From: Lachnospiraceae bacterium UBA1258 | Lineage (GTDB): Bacteria; Bacillota; Clostridia; Lachnospirales; Lachnospiraceae | Reading direction: 5' to 3' | Assembly: GCA_002308235.1 (NCBI GenBank) | Contig: DBVS01000068.1 | Span: 2,069-7,574, forward strand | Length of the DNA stretch: 5,506 nucleotides | Part shown: piece by piece, positions 1 to 4,513 of the stretch | Layout: every line of letters starts with the position of its first letter | How positions within the stretch are numbered: the stretch's first letter is position 1 | Program-made: the position numbers and the translations under genes | The notes under the pieces: model-generated | Seen by the model: the letters and a program-made list of their open reading frames with translations, nothing else | What the model was told of the DNA's origin: nothing | The model's database searches: none

Positions 1-28
1 TGCTTGTTTTCCTTCCTCGTACGCAAAA

Positions 29-73
29 AGAGCGACAAAGGCACGGAATAATCCGCGACGCCTTTGTCGCTCT
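29..73 (-). terminator. Perfect 14-bp hairpin, terminator-like on the minus strand
   Basis: AGAGCGACAAAGGC (29-42) and its exact reverse complement (60-73) enclose a 17-base loop that can itself pair CGGA (44-47) with TCCG (52-55). Read leftwards, the stem runs directly into a T tract (complement of 25-29), as in an intrinsic terminator. Read rightwards, no T tract follows. I see no leftward gene immediately to its right, so its client is unclear. It may end a gene outside the window or be a leader hairpin. The structure is certain; the role is inferred. Confidence 0.45.
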
Positions 74-160
74 ATAATGTATTATTGTATACACTGCGAT
101 TGGGATTTGTCAATCAAAAAATGCAATAAATGGTCCGGCACGTTCTTTTTAAAAAAATTA

Positions 161-189
161 TTGTACCTGTGTTTTCACACGTGTATAAT
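161..189 (+). promoter_or_regulatory. Sigma-A-type promoter of the LysM protein gene
   Basis: TTGTAC (161-166) and a perfect TATAAT (184-189) are separated by exactly 17 bases. The predicted start is near 196, giving a leader of about 50 bases before the ATG at 245. The 8-base palindrome ACACGTGT (177-184) overlaps the left edge of the -10 box and could bind a regulator; that is inference only. Confidence 0.7.
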
Positions 190-244
190 TATGCAAAACA
201 ACAGTTTCAATAACACATATGCACTGTATAGTAAAGGAGACTAC

Positions 245-1249
245 ATGAAAAAGGCTTTCAAAAAAACCCTCACAGTACTTTCAACCCTTACGCTGCTGTT
301 TATGCTTGTTACAAACAAGACCTTTGCTGCACCTGCTCTACCCCCTCCCAGCCTCTCCGGCACCGACTTGGGCGGAACCGCTTCATGGACCGGCGGTGGT
401 GCTGCTTCTGCAACTTTTGCAGGAAGATTCTCGGTAGTAAACTCTCCAATCACGTTTTCCATGACCGGACGTTTATTTGATACCCCGCAGAATCCTCCAA
501 TCAACAATAACATTTCAATGCTTTTCACAATGTCTGAAAATATGGTTGTTGCTTCCGGAGGAACCCCCGTTACCATAATGATGACCGTATATGTTCCCGC
601 AAACATAACCTCAATAACCGCCTCTGATGTTTCCACGGCAAACGCCATGCAAATAGGTATTTCCACGTGTGCTATTTCATCACCGGCCTCCAACGACTCT
701 ACAGCGCTGAATATAGTTCTCACCATTTCCGGGCCCACAAACTACAACAGTTTCGAGGTATTGATTTCCGCAAACTATAATGTTGATAATCCATACACCG
801 GTCCTGCGGCTTCAACTACACCATCGGATTCTCAAGATGATTCGGGAGCATTGGAAGAAGATATAGCCAGTGCTTCTGCACTTGCTGCCGAAACCGGAGG
901 CTTAGCCACTATCAGGTATTCTTCCGATAATGCACTCACCTCATCAGTCATGAAAACCTTATTTGATAACCCCAATGTTTCGTTTGATTATACTTTCTTA
1001 TTTGACGAAAAAGAATACAATATCTTTATTCCTGCCGGTGAGGCAATCTATGATCCGAACATTCCTGTTTACGGTCCGCTTTGGCTCATTGCCCACTACG
1101 GAAGCCATCGGACATATACAATCCAATCCGGAGATACTCTCGGTGCTGTGGCTTCGTCTCTCGGAACGAGTGTTAAGTCCATTCTTGCCAGGAATCCTGA
1201 AATCACCAATCCTAATGTTATTTATGCAGGACAGGTGATAAAATACTGA
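245..1249 (+). CDS. Secreted LysM-domain cell-wall protein
   Basis: This encodes a 334-residue exported protein that is probably held in the cell wall by a C-terminal LysM domain, a peptidoglycan/N-acetylglucosamine-binding fold. The frame is open from 77, but the ATG at 245 is preferred because AAAGGAG (233-239) sits just upstream and a signal peptide begins there: MKK, a hydrophobic core at about 11-22, and likely cleavage near TFA-A (28/29). Residues 30-185 are rich in T, S, G and hydrophobics, probably beta-structured, and I do not recognise them. An acidic linker (about 191-210) follows. Residues 218-286 form a module shared with the protein at 3003-4277 and end in IPVYGPLWL. The LysM is at about 290-334, with YTIQSGDTL and a final YAGQVIKY. 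No catalytic domain, LPxTG motif or membrane anchor is visible. The gene appears monocistronic, with its own promoter and terminator. Export and LysM are firm; the function of the body is unknown. Confidence 0.92.
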   Translation: MKKAFKKTLTVLSTLTLLFMLVTNKTFAAPALPPPSLSGTDLGGTASWTGGGAASATFAGRFSVVNSPITFSMTGRLFDTPQNPPINNNISMLFTMSENMVVASGGTPVTIMMTVYVPANITSITASDVSTANAMQIGISTCAISSPASNDSTALNIVLTISGPTNYNSFEVLISANYNVDNPYTGPAASTTPSDSQDDSGALEEDIASASALAAETGGLATIRYSSDNALTSSVMKTLFDNPNVSFDYTFLFDEKEYNIFIPAGEAIYDPNIPVYGPLWLIAHYGSHRTYTIQSGDTLGAVASSLGTSVKSILARNPEITNPNVIYAGQVIKY

Positions 1250-1265
1250 TTCAAGTTTATTTAAT

Positions 1266-1297
1266 GGTCTCGGGAGAATATCCCGAGACTGTTTTTA
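1266..1297 (+). terminator. Intrinsic terminator of the LysM protein gene
   Basis: GTCTCGGGA (1267-1275), a 5-base loop and TCCCGAGAC (1281-1289) form a 9-bp GC-rich stem, extendable by G-U pairs. TGTTTTTAT follows at once. It starts about 16 bases after the stop codon at 1249. Confidence 0.92.
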
Positions 1298-1331
1298 TAA
1301 AAACACAATACCCCGTGATCGCTCACGGGGT
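1291..1331 (-). terminator. Repeated 22-bp hairpin, copy 1; terminator of the Rpn remnant
   Basis: ACCCCGTGA (1310-1318), loop TCGC and TCACGGGGT (1323-1331) make a 9-bp stem with a tetraloop. Read leftwards, the stem is followed by ATTGTGTTTTT. It lies 18 bases past the stop of the Rpn-like frame (1350) and faces the rightward terminator at 1266-1297, a normal convergent arrangement. An identical 22-bp sequence recurs at 1946-1967, and one with a single loop difference at 4458-4479. Confidence 0.7.
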
Positions 1332-1349
1332 GAAATGATTTACTGTTAT

Positions 1350-1781
1350 TTATTGTCTGACCGCACAAACCGATTCGTAGATGTCGCGGATCTCCGAAAC
1401 CTGCATTTCAAGTTCTTCGGCTATGGTTTCCAGGGATTTGCCTTTTTCGGCCTTTTTACGGATCAAATCTGCAATAACTTCTTCGCGGCCTTCGTTACGG
1501 CCCTCAAAGATTCCCTCAGCTCTGCCTTCAGCCTTGCCTTCATCCTTCCCCTGATGGTAAGCTCTGATTATCGGTATGTCCAATACCTTTCCGCCCATAA
1601 ATACACCTACTTTCTCTCTTACGGTTTCATGTTTATGCGCCAGCTTGTTAAGTAACTGTGAGGGTAATGTAGCACATCCCCGGGGGAACCGCAAGCAATT
1701 TTTTCGGCCTGTATGCTCTTCACTAAATTCGAAGCACCTTCCATAAACGGACCGCCACTGCGGGACTCGCCGCGCGCTCAC
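1350..1781 (-). pseudogene. C-terminal remnant of an Rpn-family (PD-(D/E)XK) recombination-promoting nuclease/transposase
   Basis: The open frame is 143 codons from a GTG at 1781, but only about residues 43-143 (nt 1350-1655) look like a real protein. They show the tail typical of Rpn/PD-(D/E)XK transposase-family proteins: a helical NKLAHKHETVREKV segment, MGGKVLDIP, a charged repeat of the KDEGKAEGRAEG type, and a final helical stretch with SLETIAEELEMQVSEIRDIYE. The N-terminal nuclease domain that family members carry before this tail is absent, and intact proteins are roughly twice this length or more. Residues 1-36 are translated from the palindromic element at 1675-1914 and are probably not native. 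No ribosome binding site supports the GTG. I read it as a gene truncated at or near the element and no longer functional. A short expressed helical protein is a less likely alternative. Confidence 0.72.
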
Positions 1782-1914
1782 ACTATTTCACAATTCATGT
1801 GTTCTACATCGTGCGCTTGGGCTCAGACATTCCTCGTGACGGCCCATGAAAGGCACTTCTCATTAAGTGAGCCGCATAGGTCCTGCAAAAATTCTTCGGT
1901 TCCTCCCGGGGATG
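1675..1914. repeat. About 240-bp imperfect palindrome (foldback or MITE-like element)
   Basis: The sequence from 1675 rightwards resembles the reverse complement read from 1914 leftwards. The outer part is closest: CATCCCCGGG, GGAACCG, AAG and AATTTTT match in order (27 bases) with three single-base indels. Similarity continues inwards (TATGC, CACT.AAT, GAAG, CCTT.CAT, CCG.CAC, GCGC) with more mismatches. The midpoint, about 1795, falls on CACA-ATTCA-TGTG (1789-1801), so the whole block is nearly self-complementary. It looks richer in G+C than its flanks and has no convincing gene. It could be a non-autonomous mobile element, a repetitive extragenic element, or the gene for a long hairpin RNA. 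No target-site duplication was identified. It lies against the broken upstream end of the Rpn-like gene. Confidence 0.65.
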
Positions 1915-1945
1915 AATTACTTCAACACGCGCATTTCACGAAAAT

Positions 1946-1967
1946 ACCCCGTGATCGCTCACGGGGT
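1946..1967. repeat. Repeated 22-bp hairpin, copy 2
   Basis: This is identical over 22 bases to copy 1 at 1310-1331, in the same orientation. AATA and TATT flanks (AAT/ATT paired) extend the stem to 12 bp (1943-1970). It has only short T runs on either side (ATTGTTTC rightwards, ATTTTCG leftwards) and no recognised gene ends here. It is either an orphan terminator left by a deleted gene or a dispersed palindromic repeat. Confidence 0.75.
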
Positions 1968-2012
1968 ATTGTTTCATGTGTGCTTGGCACTTCTTCTTCG
2001 TTTGCTTGCAAA

Positions 2013-2043
2013 ATGAACCCCTAACCTCGTCCCTAGGGTTCAT
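2013..2043 (-). terminator. 8-bp hairpin behind the small RNA terminator
   Basis: ATGAACCC (2013-2020) pairs with GGGTTCAT (2036-2043) across a 15-base loop; bulging one C allows two further pairs. Read leftwards it is followed by TTTTGC. It may be a back-up terminator for the RNA at 2046-2167 or an unrelated palindrome. Confidence 0.35.
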
Positions 2044-2045
2044 GG

Positions 2046-2076
2046 AAAAAGAAAAGCACCCGCCATAGCGAGTGCT
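2046..2076 (-). terminator. Intrinsic terminator of the structured RNA
   Basis: Read leftwards, AGCAC and GCG (2076-2072, 2070-2068) pair with CGC and GTGCT (2063-2061, 2059-2055) around a 4-base loop. This gives eight pairs with one internal mismatch. TTTCTTTTT (complement of 2046-2054) follows immediately. The T tract lies only on this side, which fixes the orientation. Confidence 0.85.
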
Positions 2077-2167
2077 CTTATCTTTGAATAATTGGATGGG
2101 CGGCGTATCCATCATATCAGGTTCCCTTACAGGGAGCGCAGGGTGCCTTTCCTGCTCGTCAACTATT
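2046..2167 (-). ncRNA. Candidate structured small RNA, family not recognised
   Basis: Read leftwards from about 2167, the sequence folds into a compact junction. P1 is AAUAGUUG (2167-2160) with CAAUUAUU (2094-2087), 8 pairs including one G-U. P2 is GCAGG/CCUGC (2155-2151 with 2142-2138). P3 is UCCCU/AGGGA (2135-2131 with 2127-2123). P4 is GAUGG/CCAUC (2113-2109 with 2099-2095), directly abutting P1. The single-stranded joiner ACCUGAUAU lies between P3 and P4. In DNA, P1 extends after a one-base bulge by a further 9 bp (2078-2086 with 2169-2177), but that part overlaps the promoter. A sigma-A promoter lies just upstream and a strong terminator 10 bases after P1. No open frame follows on this strand before the palindrome, so it is either a free-standing small RNA or a leader that lost its gene. 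It does not match the riboswitch, SRP, 6S or tRNA signatures I know. Confidence 0.6.
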
Positions 2168-2175
2168 GCAAAGAT

Positions 2176-2204
2176 AAATTAGCATATATATTTAACACCG
2201 TCAA
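2176..2204 (-). promoter_or_regulatory. Sigma-A-type promoter of the structured RNA
   Basis: On the minus strand TTGACG (2204-2199), a 17-base spacer and TAATTT (2181-2176) form a promoter. A TG one base before the -10 box makes it an extended -10. The predicted start is about 2169-2167, where the P1 stem of the RNA begins. A second TTGACA lies further upstream (2221-2216) without a matching -10. Confidence 0.65.
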
Positions 2205-2353
2205 GAATAATTATTTGTCAACATTAACGGGAAGCAACCTACCCGACTTAACGTAAAAATCTATTTTTCCCTTATAGTATCCGACATAATCCGGTTTAGA
2301 TATTATTTAGAGTTCTTTCTTTTTCTATGCTGAGAAACAATGCCGTCAAACAA

Positions 2354-2382
2354 TTGACATTGTATATCATTTGCGTTACAAT
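2354..2382 (+). promoter_or_regulatory. Consensus promoter of the toxin-antitoxin operon
   Basis: A perfect TTGACA (2354-2359), a 17-base spacer and TACAAT (2377-2382) form a near-consensus sigma-A promoter. The start would be near 2389, leaving a leader of under 20 bases that is mostly the ribosome binding site. The 149 bases to its left (2205-2353) hold nothing I recognise. Confidence 0.88.
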
Positions 2383-2392
2383 GTGTATACAA
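2360..2392. promoter_or_regulatory. Candidate autoregulatory operator of the toxin-antitoxin operon
   Basis: TTGTATA (2360-2366) and its exact inverse TATACAA (2386-2392) flank the -10 box, and the second half lies inside the 8-base palindrome TGTATACA (2384-2391). RelB/DinJ antitoxins, alone or with toxin, are known to bind palindromes at their own promoters. That these half-sites are the operator is inferred from position and symmetry. Confidence 0.5.
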
Positions 2393-2406
2393 AGGAGGTT
2401 CGTGCT

Positions 2407-2685
2407 ATGGCTAATACAACACCCACTCAAATTCGAATAGATTCAAACGTAAAAGATCAGGCTAACGCACTTTTCAGTTCGCTCGGAATGGATATGTCAG
2501 GTGCGGTTAACATCTTTCTTCGTCAGTGCATTCTGCACGGGGGACTTCCGTTTAGCGTTGAAATTCCCGACTATAATCAGGAAACTTTAAATGCAATGGC
2601 TGAAGCCCGTTCAATTTCACGTAACAAGAAAGTCAAAGGATATAAAAGCATAAAGTCCTTAAAGGAGGCTTTGGATAAGGATTGA
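2407..2685 (+). CDS. dinJ: DinJ/RelB-family antitoxin
   Basis: This is a 92-residue antitoxin of a type II toxin-antitoxin pair. It should neutralise the toxin encoded immediately downstream by direct binding and repress the operon. The ATG at 2407 follows AAAGGAGG (2391-2398) at ideal spacing. An upstream in-frame TTG at 2371 lies before the predicted transcription start, so it is discarded. Residues 4-54 show the RelB/DinJ ribbon-helix-helix pattern: a strand TQIRID, helix KDQANALFSSLG, then MDMSGAVNIFLRQCILHGGLPF, which is very typical of the family. The C-terminal part (about 55-92) is polar and charged, as expected for the flexible toxin-wrapping segment. The length is normal for the family. 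Its stop overlaps the toxin start by 4 bases, indicating translational coupling. Confidence 0.95.
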   Translation: MANTTPTQIRIDSNVKDQANALFSSLGMDMSGAVNIFLRQCILHGGLPFSVEIPDYNQETLNAMAEARSISRNKKVKGYKSIKSLKEALDKD

Positions 2686-2963
2686 AATATACAATAAAAT
2701 TTACTAACGCCTTCAAAAAGAGCTATAAGCTAATGAAGAAGCGAGGTTATGACCTTTCCCTCCTTGATGATGTTATTGAGACACTCGGTTGCGGAAAAAC
2801 ACTGAGTGAAAAATACAAGGACCACGTTCTGAAGGGAGAATATTCCGGTTTTCACGAATGCCATATAAAACCTGACTGGCTTCTTATTTATCTCATAGAA
2901 GATGATATTCTTACTCTGACGCTCGTCAACACAGGTTCACATTCCGATTTATTTGACTTATAA
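2682..2963 (+). CDS. yafQ: YafQ-family (RelE/ParE superfamily) mRNA-interferase toxin
   Basis: This 93-residue toxin is predicted to cleave mRNA on the ribosome when freed from its antitoxin. The residues important in E. coli YafQ have clear counterparts: H48 (in KDHVL), H61 and D65 (in ECHIKPDW), H87 and F91 (in TGSHSDLF). The N-terminal TNAFKKSYKLMKKRG helix and the YSGFHECHIKPDWLLIY core are typical, so it looks intact and active. The start is a TTG at 2682 overlapping the antitoxin stop (TTGA). AAAGGAGG at 2661-2668 is 13 bases away, rather far, though AAGGA lies closer (2677-2681). A weak start after overlap with the antitoxin would keep toxin below antitoxin. No ATG fits until residue 18. 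The gene runs directly into a terminator. Confidence 0.95.
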   Translation: MKYTIKFTNAFKKSYKLMKKRGYDLSLLDDVIETLGCGKTLSEKYKDHVLKGEYSGFHECHIKPDWLLIYLIEDDILTLTLVNTGSHSDLFDL

Positions 2964-2990
2964 AAGCGACCGCTGTATGCGATCGCTTTT
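2962..2990. terminator. Bidirectional terminator between the toxin gene and the secreted-protein gene
   Basis: AAAAGCGA (2962-2969) pairs with TCGCTTTT (2983-2990). Three further pairs (2971-2973 with 2979-2981) form after one mismatch, around a 5-base loop. The left arm begins inside the toxin stop codon. T-rich sequence follows rightwards, and the A-rich left arm supplies T's leftwards, so it can also end the gene whose stop is at 3003. Confidence 0.85.
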
Positions 2991-3002
2991 CTTATTCTTT
3001 AC

Positions 3003-4277
3003 TCATTGGTGCTTCTTCACGGTGCCGCCGTACATGCCGTAGAGGTACAAAGGACCGTAGATGGGGATCTCGGGGTCGGGTTTGGCAAGTCTGCCCGGAA
3101 TGGTGACTGTATAATCAAATCCATCATAGGTGTAGGAAAAAACAAGGGTAATGCTCGGGTTTTCAGCTAAGAGTTTCATTATATCGTAGTTAAGTACGCA
3201 GTCTCTGTTCCAGGTAACCGTCTGCGCACCGCCAAGGGAAATGGCGGATTCGAAGGCACTCTTAAGGTCTTCAAAGTAATCGTCCGAACCACCCTGAGGT
3301 GACGGATTGAGTGGCGGCGTACTTACAATCTCCGTCCAATGAGCATATATCGTTCCGGAGGCTGAAAACACAGTATTTGTGTCAATAGGAGTTCCACCTG
3401 TTACATCACTGAACCATCCTGCAAACCGATACCCGTCCAATAAAGGTGTCGGAAATGTAGTCAGCCTTTCGGCATTTCCATCAAAGGCAGTTATTGCGCT
3501 GTTTGGAGTCACGGTTCCGCCGTTAGCGTTAAAACTAATGTTGTAACACGAACCGGTTCTGGTACCGCCCTGTTGGCTGTATGTAATGGAATTTGGCACC
3601 GTGCAGTTAATGTGGCCACCTGTCTGCGTCAATTGACCGTTTGAAGCGGCATCTATAGATTCGATGGTTCCGCCACTTATATTACAAAAACCATTGTTAA
3701 CCAAATTTTCAATCTTTCCCCCGGACTGGTTTACGGTGCCCGGATCATAATAACCGGGAACACGATATGCATCAATTGTAACACTGCTAAGGGTTCCTCC
3801 CAAAACGTTTAAAGTACCCGGATCAGGAGTTGAAACTCTGAGTGGAATATTAATACGGCCATCCTTTCGCGCTGAAGAATCTTCGATTGTCAATGTGCCG
3901 TCGGTTACTTCCAAAGGTGCATGGCCATAATAACTTAATGAGTGACCGTTAAGATCAATTGTTACTATACTCGTATCATCGAATGCTCCAAGCGGCAGAG
4001 GGGCTGTTATATCCTCCATTAATCTATATTTCCCGGCTTTCATGTCAATTGCGTCAGTACCATCACGCATATCCTGTTCATTACTCTGCCGGATTTCAAT
4101 ATAATCGTCCACAGCATAAACGTCTTTGCCCGGATATATGCCTATAAAATCAGTTAATACCATTATGAGTGTCAAAAGAATACCGGATACTAATCTGAAT
4201 ATCCTTTTATGATTCTTCAATTTCCCGCTCATTCTTGTTTGCATTGTTGTGTTCACCATTTCCCCTGTTCTTTTCAT
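3003..4277 (-). CDS. Secreted beta-helix protein with one Listeria-Bacteroides (InlB B-type) repeat
   Basis: This encodes a 424-residue exported surface protein of unknown ligand. The ATG at 4277 follows AAAGGGG at about 6 bases. The N-terminus is long and basic (about 1-27), then a hydrophobic core SGILLTLIMVLTDFIGI (about 31-47), with cleavage probably after VYA (residue 55). Residues 90-225 show short repeating strands with GHS, GTL, GGT and SGG turns, as in right-handed beta-helices. Residues 245-315 match the Listeria-Bacteroides repeat: YNISFNANGG, then GYRFAGWFSD and GTIYAHWT. A proline/acidic linker (about 316-345) leads to residues 349-417, the module shared with the LysM protein, ending IPIYGPLYLYGMYG and a short basic tail. 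There is no LysM, LPxTG or membrane anchor, so how it is retained is unclear. The gene seems monocistronic. An adhesion or sugar-binding role is only a guess from the fold types. Confidence 0.9.
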   Translation of the reverse strand: MKRTGEMVNTTMQTRMSGKLKNHKRIFRLVSGILLTLIMVLTDFIGIYPGKDVYAVDDYIEIRQSNEQDMRDGTDAIDMKAGKYRLMEDITAPLPLGAFDDTSIVTIDLNGHSLSYYGHAPLEVTDGTLTIEDSSARKDGRINIPLRVSTPDPGTLNVLGGTLSSVTIDAYRVPGYYDPGTVNQSGGKIENLVNNGFCNISGGTIESIDAASNGQLTQTGGHINCTVPNSITYSQQGGTRTGSCYNISFNANGGTVTPNSAITAFDGNAERLTTFPTPLLDGYRFAGWFSDVTGGTPIDTNTVFSASGTIYAHWTEIVSTPPLNPSPQGGSDDYFEDLKSAFESAISLGGAQTVTWNRDCVLNYDIMKLLAENPSITLVFSYTYDGFDYTVTIPGRLAKPDPEIPIYGPLYLYGMYGGTVKKHQ

Positions 4278-4363
4278 AAAATACCCCTTTACGATAAAAT
4301 CAGTATGCTTAGAAAGTTGTTATGGATTAATAATTATGCACATAAAACCTGCTCTCACAACCG

Positions 4364-4394
4364 ATTATATCGTCACCCCCCCCAATTTTTTCAA
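4364..4394 (-). promoter_or_regulatory. Candidate promoter with a G8 tract in its spacer
   Basis: On the minus strand TTGAAA (4394-4389) and a perfect TATAAT (4369-4364) are 19 bases apart. The spacer contains eight consecutive G (C on the plus strand, 4376-4383). The leader to the ATG at 4277 would be about 80 bases. A weaker alternative lies downstream: TTGTGA (4360-4355), 18 bases, TAATTA (4336-4331). Spacers of 17-18 are optimal, so gain or loss of G could alter strength. Confidence 0.5.
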
Positions 4395-4450
4395 GAGCAA
4401 ATGCGCTGTTTATGGGCTTTTTCTTTGTATTTTACAAGTTTTTTATCTGC

Positions 4451-4479
4451 AAAAAATACCCCGTGATTGCTCACGGGGT
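4451..4479 (-). terminator. Repeated 22-bp hairpin, copy 3; terminator of the Amt-P-II gene
   Basis: ACCCCGTGA (4458-4466) and TCACGGGGT (4471-4479) form a 9-bp stem around a tetraloop. It differs from copies 1 and 2 only by one loop base (TTGC instead of TCGC). Read leftwards it is followed by ATTTTTT, a clear U tract. It lies 34 bases after the stop at 4514. Confidence 0.9.
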
Positions 4480-4513
4480 AAGGTGTAACATCTGTCCAAT
4501 GCCGCTTCGATGG

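Noticed and set aside
1..51. A rightward frame ending at TAA (49-51) reads CLFSFLVRKKSDKGTE, like the tail of a membrane protein.
   Set aside because: Only 16 codons are visible, and the stop falls inside the hairpin loop. That is too short to support a gene from this window alone.
77..244. N-terminal extension of 56 codons on the LysM protein frame.
   Set aside because: It contains the predicted promoter (161-189) and has no ribosome site. The ATG at 245 has a strong ribosome site and begins a signal peptide.
241..738. Open frame of 165 codons antisense to the LysM protein.
   Set aside because: It is a shadow of a well-supported exported protein, with no ribosome site or family resemblance.
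1713..2024. Rightward 103-codon frame across the palindrome and hairpin copy 2.
   Set aside because: Its sequence is dictated by the palindromic element and hairpin (for example KIPRDRSRG comes from the 22-bp hairpin). It has no ribosome site and no protein-like pattern.
2095..2147. TPP riboswitch suspicion: the minus strand has AACCTGAT followed by TGGATA, recalling the 3' half of the THI element.
   Set aside because: The CUGAGA motif, the GGGGUGC 5' strand and the closing GCG-AGGGAA are missing, and the local stem pairs differently.
2087..2167. Possible tRNA: a cloverleaf-like order of 8-, 5-, 5- and 5-bp stems, with the last stem abutting the first.
   Set aside because: The middle hairpin has a 3-base loop, so there is no anticodon loop. 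The last loop is 9 bases without TTCRA, and no CCA or acceptor end is present.
2046..2167. Small SRP RNA or 6S RNA.
   Set aside because: There is no GGAAGCAGC-type SRP apical loop. The RNA is a branched junction of about 120 nt, not the 6S rod with a large central bubble.
1310..4479. The three 22-bp palindromes as a CRISPR array.
   Set aside because: The copies are irregularly spaced (about 0.6 and 2.5 kb), sit at gene ends and have no spacers of uniform length.
4209..4488. Two rightward frames in the region upstream of the secreted beta-helix protein gene.
   Set aside because: They cover the promoter, leader and terminator of minus-strand genes, lack ribosome sites, and one ends in sequence encoded by the 22-bp hairpin.
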